A DNA stretch of 5,258 bases from CAZGSG01 sp964528095. GTDB lineage: Bacteria > Bacteroidota > Bacteroidia > Chitinophagales > Chitinophagaceae. Shown piece by piece: positions 1 through 5,258 of the stretch. The stretch covers positions 1-5,258 of the forward strand of contig CAZGSG010000396.1 in NCBI GenBank assembly GCA_964528095.1, read 5' to 3'. Each line of letters opens with the position of its first letter. Positions within the stretch are counted from its first letter, which is position 1. The position numbers and the translations under genes were made by a program. The notes beneath the pieces were generated by a model that was not told the DNA's origin, did not search any database, and worked only from the letters and a program-made list of their open reading frames with translations.

Positions 1-573
1 CACGTCGGGACGTTCCATTTCACCAATAAACTGTCGTGCATACGCACCAAAGGTTTCCATGTACCGGCGTTGGCCTTCGGCAAAAATGGTATCAAACGCA
101 AGCGAGCTTTTTCCACTGCCGCTGATGCCGGTTATCACCACCAATTTATTTTTTGGAATGGCAATGTCAATGTTCTTTAGGTTGTGTTCTTTAGCGCAAA
201 AAACTTCAATGAATTCTCCTTTTTTGATGAACTTCTTATCAGCGGATGCCAGGGAAAATTCACCCGGCCACCAGGCCATTAATACCTGTTTGAAATAATG
301 CGGATAGTTGTTTTTGAGTACTGCACCAAGGGGATATTGAAGTGCATAGGAACCGTCTGTCGCCTGGGTTTGCGGGTCTGTTCCCCCACCCCATACCTGC
401 GCGATGCTTCCGTAGTTTTTATGATATTTATTATACGACAGTTCATCATAGATCCATAGACCGATAAATATGGCCACCGTTATTCCTATGGCCAGTCCAC
501 CGATATTAATAAAAGAATAGCTTTTATTCCGGATAAGAAGACGCCGGATGATCAGGAAATAACTTGTAAGCAT
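1..573 (-). CDS. uvrA: Partial chimeric ORF: FtsX-like ABC permease N-terminus fused in frame to UvrA N-terminus
   Basis: One uninterrupted minus-strand frame runs from ATG at 573-571 to the window edge (191 codons, C-terminus missing). Residues 1-~120 resemble the start of Bacteroidota MacB/FtsX-type permeases: a short basic N-terminus (RRLLIRNKSYSFIN), one membrane helix at about 20-42 (GGLAIGITVAIFIGLWIYDE), then the start of the periplasmic domain (DELSYNKYHKNY, IAQVW, YPLGAVLKNNYP). From about residue 120 the protein is UvrA, the damage-recognition ATPase of nucleotide excision repair: AKEHNLKNIDI (127-137), Walker A GISGSGKSS (149-157, Lys155), then FDTIFAEGQRRYMETF and AYARQFIGEMERPDV. 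Family knowledge: such permeases are about 800 residues and UvrA about 940, and UvrA normally begins a few residues before the AKEHNLKN block. The ATG at 573 fits the usual permease start; no Shine-Dalgarno is seen. An internal ATG at 279-277 (Met99) could start a UvrA with a ~21-residue foreign leader. The symbol applies only to the UvrA part. Both family assignments are strong; whether the fusion is biological is uncertain. Confidence 0.85.
   Translation of the reverse strand, partial: MLTSYFLIIRRLLIRNKSYSFINIGGLAIGITVAIFIGLWIYDELSYNKYHKNYGSIAQVWGGGTDPQTQATDGSYALQYPLGAVLKNNYPHYFKQVLMAWWPGEFSLASADKKFIKKGEFIEVFCAKEHNLKNIDIAIPKNKLVVITGISGSGKSSLAFDTIFAEGQRRYMETFGAYARQFIGEMERPDV
196..235 (-). 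other. Permease/UvrA fusion junction
   Basis: Here the minus-strand frame passes from permease to UvrA sequence. The encoded segment is KKFIKKGEFIEVFCA (residues 113-127 approx). Bacteroidota FtsX-like permeases, as remembered, carry a DKK-x(4)-G-(N/E)-(F/Y)-(I/M)-E segment here followed by P. Many UvrA proteins begin with a short lysine-rich leader followed by (F/Y)IEV(F/Y)GA. The shared FIE stretch (residues 121-123, positions 213-205) is the likeliest crossover point. The exact breakpoint cannot be fixed without parental sequences. No inverted repeat, target duplication or insertion-sequence end is visible around it. Confidence 0.7.
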
Positions 574-671
574 AGCATGGGCGTTTTAAGTGGAGGACGG
601 TTACAGTAAAGGGCCGTCAATAAGAAAGTCGCCTTAGTCTATGGAAAGTTGCACTTTGATCAAAAGCCTGT

Positions 672-1730
672 TCATTTATTTACGTAAGCGTGAAGAAGCG
701 CTTCCAGCGAAAGCCCGGGCTCATTAAATAACCTGCTCTTATAGGGTATTTGTAGTTTATCTGCAATCCGTGCCAAATTGAAACCAATAGCATAGACATA
801 GTTGGTCTTACTGGTAAGGTACATCGATGGGTCATCCTGTAAAGTAAAAGTCCGGAAATATTGATAGGCATGATAAGCAGTATCTACCCTGGCCAGTTGT
901 TTATCCGGCTTCTTGTGTTTGAAAATATTGAACAACCCATACTCGATATATCTTGCTGTACCTTCCATGGTCTCGAAAAAAGTTTCATACTTACCTATAT
1001 CAAATCCGGAAGAGCGCCTGATAATGTCCCTTCTTTTTGATCTCAACACAAAAAAGCTATCAATCAGCGGGGTTATTTCATTCAGCTTATCTGAGGCTAT
1101 TACCTGAAGCAACAAATCATTTTCCCTGTCAATACTTTCCTTTACCCATGGATTATCATCGTACACTTTCCTCAGGGTTTCGCCGGATACAGGTAAAATG
1201 GAGTCATTATGATAAGTAGAAAAAGCAGGGTGTTTGAACTGAAATCCGTGAAAATACTCATGCAGTACCAAGGTAGCCCAGCGTTCCAGGTTCTTTACAT
1301 CAGCCTGGGGATGCTGTTGTGTAATTTCAAAACTGCTGCAGTTCATATACATCGATCTGTAATTGTACGCTGCAGTATCAGTAAAGTTCATAAACGTTTC
1401 CATGTGAAAAGCCGTACTGTCCAGCAAGCCCGTCTTGTAAATTTCAATCCGTCCTTTTTTATGGATAAGTGGTGGGTTGAAAACAGTTAGCAACTTTTGG
1501 GTTGGGTTTACAACATAACAATGCTTATTTGTGTAATACACCAAAGGCAGTTCAAAAGCGGGATCATCAAACCCTTTCCATACAGATTGGTCTGCCAGTG
1601 ATTTTAACCGATAGAAATACCCGATCCGGTTGATGATTATCTTGTCTTCGTCGATTTCTTGATCGTCAACCGAACAGCATATGATCAGTACAACCACCAT
1701 TACCATTCGTAAAAGGAGATCCTGTTTCAT
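672..1730 (-). CDS. Putative exported zinc metallopeptidase (HEYFH motif), uncharacterised
   Basis: A complete 352-residue protein. The N-terminus is an export signal: K2/R8, then a hydrophobic run MVMVVVLIICC (9-19). Cys18 or Cys19 followed by Ser20 could be a lipidation site, but -1 is Ile or Cys rather than Gly/Ala/Ser, so the lipobox is poor. The core motif is HEYFH at 157-161 in LVLHEYFHGFQFKH, the HExxH zinc-binding and catalytic signature. An EGTARYIEY segment at 256-264 could supply the third, glutamate ligand, as in gluzincins; the ~95-residue spacing is long. Other notable blocks are DQSVWKGFDDPAFELPLVYY (47-66), FHMETFMNFTD and YAIGFNLARI. I recall similar hypothetical proteins in Bacteroidota but know no named function. 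The substrate is unknown; a periplasmic or surface role is inferred from the signal. The start is supported by a promoter about 35 bp upstream; there is no Shine-Dalgarno, as is usual in the phylum. The stop is TGA at 674-672. The next same-strand start, at 573, lies 98 bp downstream. Confidence 0.85.
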   Translation of the reverse strand: MKQDLLLRMVMVVVLIICCSVDDQEIDEDKIIINRIGYFYRLKSLADQSVWKGFDDPAFELPLVYYTNKHCYVVNPTQKLLTVFNPPLIHKKGRIEIYKTGLLDSTAFHMETFMNFTDTAAYNYRSMYMNCSSFEITQQHPQADVKNLERWATLVLHEYFHGFQFKHPAFSTYHNDSILPVSGETLRKVYDDNPWVKESIDRENDLLLQVIASDKLNEITPLIDSFFVLRSKRRDIIRRSSGFDIGKYETFFETMEGTARYIEYGLFNIFKHKKPDKQLARVDTAYHAYQYFRTFTLQDDPSMYLTSKTNYVYAIGFNLARIADKLQIPYKSRLFNEPGLSLEALLHAYVNK

Positions 1731-1765
1731 GTAGAAGCTGTAAAATATCGGAAACTATATATGCA

Positions 1766-1796
1766 CAAATATATCAGATCATTATCTGGAATGCAA
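1766..1796 (-). promoter_or_regulatory. Bacteroidota-type sigma-ABfr promoter for the putative peptidase gene
   Basis: Read on the minus strand, TATATTTG (1773-1766) matches the Bacteroidota -7 consensus TAnnTTTG at every fixed position. A TTG (1796-1794) lies 20 bp upstream, within the usual spacing for the -33 element. Transcription would begin near 1759, giving a leader of about 28 nt before the ATG at 1730. The position and completeness of the match make this convincing, though AT-rich DNA can match by chance. Confidence 0.6.
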
Positions 1797-1904
1797 GCCT
1801 GGCACCGACTTTTAATACCGGCCCCTGATCAATTCCAGTATTCCTTCCTTGCTGATGATCATCTCCCCTGCCTGTCTTCTGTATCCCCTCTTCCGGTTTG
1901 CACG

Positions 1905-1941
1905 CATCACGCAGGTACCCCCTTTCATCACTGCAGGCACC
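1905..1941. repeat. Short imperfect direct repeat in the divergent intergenic region
   Basis: CATCACGCAGGTACC (1905-1919) recurs as CATCACTGCAGGCACC (1926-1941), with one inserted base and one substitution. The 21 bp period is about two helical turns, so both copies would face the same side of the DNA. This is compatible with a tandem regulator site between two divergent genes. It is equally compatible with a chance or decayed duplication. Only two copies are present. Confidence 0.35.
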
Positions 1942-2043
1942 ATACCACTTACTACATCAATTAAGGGATATACCCCGGTTTAATCTGGTTGTTGCGCCAT
2001 TTACTACAAAGCCGGGCAATTCATTACGCTCTTTTATTGATTA

Positions 2044-5000
2044 GTGGTATCTTTTCTTATCAATTCACACATACATATATATAACAAACCTACTATAACA
2101 GTCAGGCTTATTTGCTGTTTATTTCTTTTAGCCACACAATCCCATAAGGTGGGTGCGCAAACCTCAGACTACATTTTCAAGCATCTTACCACAGCCAATG
2201 GATTGGTAAGCAACCAGGTGTCCTGTGTTATATCTGACCACAAAGGATATATATGGATTGGCACCCAAACTGGTTTACAGCGATATGATGGCAAGCGTTT
2301 CACCACCTATCTGGCTGATGTGCATGACGCCCGGGCTTTGCAAAGCGACTGGATCAATACTATTTACGAAGACAGTAAACAGCGGCTATGGATTGGTTCC
2401 GCCATAACAGGGCCCTGTCTGTTCAACAGGAATACCGGAAATTTCTACAACTTCAACCGGCACCTGTCTGAAGGCAATCAAAAGATAAATGGCATCTGGC
2501 AATTTATTGAAGACGAGCAATCCGGAATTTGGCTATCCGCCTTTGATGGTTTTTATAAACTGAATGAAACCACCGGGCAGTTTCAATCTATGAATAAGCT
2601 CCTGAAAATGGAGCAAAATACTTTACCCAGCACCATTACTAAAGATAAAGAAGGTAATCTCTGGTTTGCCACCACAACCGGCATCAAAAAACTGATGGCA
2701 TTTTCCAATGTTGTTTTCGATGTCAATAACAACCCCGATCGCCTGCCAATATTTACTATCAGAGAAGCTGTAAGCGCTATCACATTTGATAATAACCATA
2801 ATATCTGGATCAGTACCGGTTATAACTTTAAAGCTTACAGGTATTCATTGGCTGATCAAACATTAAAGACATATTCCTTTACTAGATCAGGCGTATCGGG
2901 CCGGCAGGCTCCGTCTGCGCCGAAGCAATATATTGGTGGATTCTTTTGCTGCAGCAACGGGTTACTGCTGTTACCCCTGCTTTCCAAAGGGCTGGCCATC
3001 TACAATGATGCAGCAGACAGTTTCAAAGTGATCCATGCTTCCAATCATTCAGCACAAAACCTGCACCTGCAGCTCAACACTGCGGCATCCATCGTCATTC
3101 ATGAAGACAAAGAAAAAAATATCTGGCTGGCTACCGATGCAGGCATTAATATCTTCAACATAGAAAAACCGTTCTTCACAACCTATGGTCTCACTTCCAA
3201 TAATTTGGTTGACATTTCCTCCTCATCTGAAGTGTCTGGCTTTGTACAAACCACCAACGGTGACATTTATAGCAGCAACTATTTCACAAACGGGGGAATC
3301 TCAAAATATGACCAGCAGTTGAATCTCCATAAAAAGTTCTTATGGAAAGGGAAAAAAGAACATGATGCCGGAGCGAATCAGCTATGGAATCTTTTTCTGG
3401 ATAATAAAGGAATCATCTGGGCACCTAATCAGGCAGGAGACATATTACAACTCGATACCAGGAATAACCAGCTTACGCTTCTGAAAGACAGTTTGCTCTC
3501 GGGTTCCATCAACCAGATCACGCAGGATACAGAAAACAATATATGGCTGGCACACAACCGGCATGGACTGATCAAAATTGATGGCAGCACCCAAAAGATC
3601 ACCAGGTTCTCCGGTTTCATCAACCCCCAGACCGGGTCAAGGAGAAGAGCCATGTGTTTGTTATTGGATAAGGATAAGATCTGGGTAGGAACAATTCTTA
3701 ATGGCTTACAGTTGTTTGATAAAAAGTCCGGTGCTTTTACGGAAGCCTATATGATCGACGAAAACAACAGGCAATCAATCAGTGATAACAACATTGTAAG
3801 CATACTTCATTACAATGACGACACTTTAATTATTGCCACCAATGGAGGCATTAATTTTTTCAACAAAAAAAAGAAAAACTTTTCATCCTTACTTAGTAAA
3901 AACGGATTACCGAATAACCTGGCACAATCGATCATACTCGATAATAACAAAAATCTATGGGCAGCTTTTGCCGGCGGACTCAGCAAGATCAATTTACACG
4001 ACTTAGGTATTACCAACTTCGATGCAAGTGATGGTATTATTGATGATCGGTTCAATCATTCATTTGTAAAACTGAAGGATGGCCGGTTGATGATCGGTGC
4101 TGAAAAAAGTTTTCTGGTTTTTGATCCTGCACATATTACAGCAGCCCAAATCCCTTCCGATGTAACCATCACCGGGTTTAAAGTTTTCGGAGAAACCATG
4201 TTGGTGGATACATTGATCAACACCCCTGCTCCTCTTCGTTTACCTTACCAGAGTAACAGTATTCATATTGAGTTAGCTGGTCTGCAATTCAATGCTGCAG
4301 ACAACCTGAAATATTTCTGCCAGTTGGAAGGCATCGATAAGCATTGGGTAACTGTTGATGAAAGTCAAACTGTACAATATAACCGGCTACCTCCGGGTAG
4401 TTATGTGTTTAAAGTAAGATCAGCCAATCGTGATGGTGTTTTTTGTAAGAACGTTACTACCCTTTCCATTCAGATCATCCCCCCTTTCTGGAGAACATGG
4501 TGGTTTACCGGAATAATCATATTACTGATCGCAGGTATTTTATTTTTGGTGGTAAAGTGGCGGGAAAAAAATATCAAGGCCCTGGAATCGGGGAAAACCC
4601 AATTACAAAAATTGACTGCAGAAAACTATAAAACACAGTTTGAGTCTGAGCAGATCAGCAGTTTTTTTTCCACCTCCCTCCTGAATAAGAATGACGTAGA
4701 TGACATACTGTGGGATGTCGCCAAAAACCTGATCGGCAAAATGGGCTTTGTTGATTGCATGATCTATCTGTGGAACGCTGATAAAACAAAAATGATCCAG
4801 AAAGCGGGATACGGTCCTAAAGGATCGCTGGAAGATTTAGAAAAGAAGCATTTTGATGTGCTGCCGGGTCAGGGAGTGGTAGGTGCAGCCATCCTATCCG
4901 GCGAAGCCATTCTCATACCAGATACGTCTATTGATCAGCGTTACCGGGTAGATGACCTGAAAAGGATGAGCGAGATCTGTGTGCCGATAAAATACAATGA

Positions 5001-5258
5001 ACAACTGATCGGGATCATCGACAGTGAGCACCATGAAAAAAACTTCTTTACCAGGCAACACCTGCAGGTACTTACCACCATTGCCACATTGGTGGCCAGT
5101 AAGATAATTTCCATAGAAGCCAACCAGCGTTTGCGCTCTCAAAGAGAGCAGCTGGCCGATGTAAATGACCGCCTGGCGGAAGTGCAACTGGCTGCCTTGC
5201 GGGGACAAATGAACCCACATTTTATTTTTAATGCCCTCAACTCCATTAAGAAATTTGT
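2044..5258 (+). CDS. Hybrid-type propeller sensor histidine kinase (Reg_prop, Y_Y_Y, GAF, LytS-like His_kinase), C-terminus cut off
   Basis: An open frame of 1071 codons runs to the window edge. Numbering is from GTG 2044, the only conventional start codon that keeps the signal peptide (hydrophobic RLICCLFLLAT at 21-31, likely cleavage after VGA, 36-38). The periplasmic part has about 13 propeller motifs of the form (I/L)W(I/L)(G/A/S)T..G near residues 71, 116, 163, 207, 255, 361, 409, 459, 501, 547, 597, 639 and 683, consistent with two stacked propellers. A Y_Y_Y domain follows (about 745-814: LKYFCQLEGIDKHW, YNRLPPGSYVFKVRSAN). Next come one membrane helix (821-838), a coiled coil (840-870), a GAF domain (about 875-1023, with GQGVVGAAILSGEAILIPD and VPIKYNEQLIGIIDSE) and a second coiled coil. 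The LytS/YehU-type His_kinase begins LAALRGQMNPHFIFNALNSI, with phosphoacceptor His1059. The ATPase half lies beyond the window. By family analogy it senses a periplasmic ligand, often a glycan, and phosphorylates a LytTR-type regulator. The ligand is not predictable here. Confidence 0.93.
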   Translation, partial: MVSFLINSHIHIYNKPTITVRLICCLFLLATQSHKVGAQTSDYIFKHLTTANGLVSNQVSCVISDHKGYIWIGTQTGLQRYDGKRFTTYLADVHDARALQSDWINTIYEDSKQRLWIGSAITGPCLFNRNTGNFYNFNRHLSEGNQKINGIWQFIEDEQSGIWLSAFDGFYKLNETTGQFQSMNKLLKMEQNTLPSTITKDKEGNLWFATTTGIKKLMAFSNVVFDVNNNPDRLPIFTIREAVSAITFDNNHNIWISTGYNFKAYRYSLADQTLKTYSFTRSGVSGRQAPSAPKQYIGGFFCCSNGLLLLPLLSKGLAIYNDAADSFKVIHASNHSAQNLHLQLNTAASIVIHEDKEKNIWLATDAGINIFNIEKPFFTTYGLTSNNLVDISSSSEVSGFVQTTNGDIYSSNYFTNGGISKYDQQLNLHKKFLWKGKKEHDAGANQLWNLFLDNKGIIWAPNQAGDILQLDTRNNQLTLLKDSLLSGSINQITQDTENNIWLAHNRHGLIKIDGSTQKITRFSGFINPQTGSRRRAMCLLLDKDKIWVGTILNGLQLFDKKSGAFTEAYMIDENNRQSISDNNIVSILHYNDDTLIIATNGGINFFNKKKKNFSSLLSKNGLPNNLAQSIILDNNKNLWAAFAGGLSKINLHDLGITNFDASDGIIDDRFNHSFVKLKDGRLMIGAEKSFLVFDPAHITAAQIPSDVTITGFKVFGETMLVDTLINTPAPLRLPYQSNSIHIELAGLQFNAADNLKYFCQLEGIDKHWVTVDESQTVQYNRLPPGSYVFKVRSANRDGVFCKNVTTLSIQIIPPFWRTWWFTGIIILLIAGILFLVVKWREKNIKALESGKTQLQKLTAENYKTQFESEQISSFFSTSLLNKNDVDDILWDVAKNLIGKMGFVDCMIYLWNADKTKMIQKAGYGPKGSLEDLEKKHFDVLPGQGVVGAAILSGEAILIPDTSIDQRYRVDDLKRMSEICVPIKYNEQLIGIIDSEHHEKNFFTRQHLQVLTTIATLVASKIISIEANQRLRSQREQLADVNDRLAEVQLAALRGQMNPHFIFNALNSIKKF

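Larger units (their letters stand above)
1731..2043. other. Divergent intergenic region, no convincing gene
   Basis: About 310 bp separate the divergently transcribed peptidase and kinase genes. The left end is AT-rich and holds the peptidase promoter. The middle (about 1800-1960) is pyrimidine-rich on the plus strand and holds an imperfect direct repeat. Short frames exist on both strands: 67 codons plus at 1761-1964, and 43 codons minus at 1943-1812. They overlap each other, have no ribosome-binding site and resemble no family I know. No plausible rho-independent terminator, tRNA or riboswitch was seen. No clear promoter for the kinase was found. Confidence 0.6.

Noticed and set aside
59..298. 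79-codon plus-strand frame
   Set aside because: It lies opposite the permease/UvrA coding strand, where the minus frame gives clear family motifs; the plus translation resembles nothing.
654..666. Palindrome TTTGATCAAA just after the peptidase stop codon, considered as a terminator
   Set aside because: The arms are short, AT-rich and loopless, with no following T-tract on the minus strand, so it does not look like a rho-independent terminator.
1812..1943. 43-codon minus-strand frame in the intergenic region
   Set aside because: It is very basic and short, has no visible start signals and overlaps the competing plus frame and the direct repeat. It could be a gene remnant, but nothing supports it.
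1761..1964. 67-codon plus-strand frame in the intergenic region
   Set aside because: It has no ribosome-binding site and a low-complexity His/Pro/Ser-rich composition. It begins within the peptidase promoter region and resembles no known family.
2048..2055. TATCTTTT as a -7 element for the kinase gene
   Set aside because: It matches TAnnTTTG at all fixed positions but the last, and no TTG lies at the right distance upstream. It would also put the transcript start after GTG 2044. Noted only because it would fit a start near 2092.
2583..4055. Several minus-strand frames of 66-81 codons inside the kinase gene
   Set aside because: They are shadows of the continuous propeller-coding frame, with no start signals or recognisable domains.
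4894..5220. 108-codon minus-strand frame at the right end
   Set aside because: It is antisense to the GAF and histidine-kinase coding region, whose plus-strand translation is unambiguous.

Overview
The window looks like chromosomal DNA from a member of the Bacteroidota, most likely the Chitinophagaceae (Chitinophaga/Niastella type). This rests on four things: a sensor kinase with periplasmic two-component-regulator propeller repeats and a Y_Y_Y domain, an FtsX-like permease of the style expanded in that group, near absence of Shine-Dalgarno sequences, and a good match to the Bacteroidota promoter (TTG, 20 bp, TAnnTTTG). The taxonomic call is an inference from these features and remembered family resemblance.

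Layout. (1) Minus strand, 573 down to the left edge: an open reading frame whose first ~120 residues are the N-terminus of a MacB/FtsX-like ABC transporter permease. From about residue 120 it becomes, in frame, the N-terminus of the DNA-repair ATPase UvrA, with its Walker A motif. This fusion is the most unusual thing in the window. It is either a real recombination product or an assembly chimera. (2) Minus strand, 1730-672: a 352-residue exported protein with an HEYFH zinc-protease motif and a downstream EGTARYIEY segment. It is probably an uncharacterised surface or periplasmic metallopeptidase, and it has a credible promoter just upstream. (3) 1731-2043: a non-coding divergent intergenic region with that promoter and a short imperfect direct repeat. 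(4) Plus strand, about 2044 to the right edge: a very large sensor histidine kinase, cut off just after its phosphoacceptor histidine. It has a signal peptide, about 13 beta-propeller strand motifs, a Y_Y_Y domain, one membrane helix, a coiled coil, a cytoplasmic GAF domain and a LytS/YehU-type His_kinase domain. Its frame is intact for over 1070 codons, but there is no ATG anywhere near the expected start.

How the genes relate. The putative peptidase and the kinase are divergently transcribed from one ~310 bp region, so shared regulation is possible but not shown. The kinase would be expected to signal to a LytTR-type response regulator, probably encoded beyond the right edge. The peptidase and the permease/UvrA frame share a strand with a 98 bp gap; no terminator or clear second promoter is visible between them. 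I see no tRNA, rRNA, CRISPR array, insertion sequence or phage gene, and no convincing new multi-gene system.
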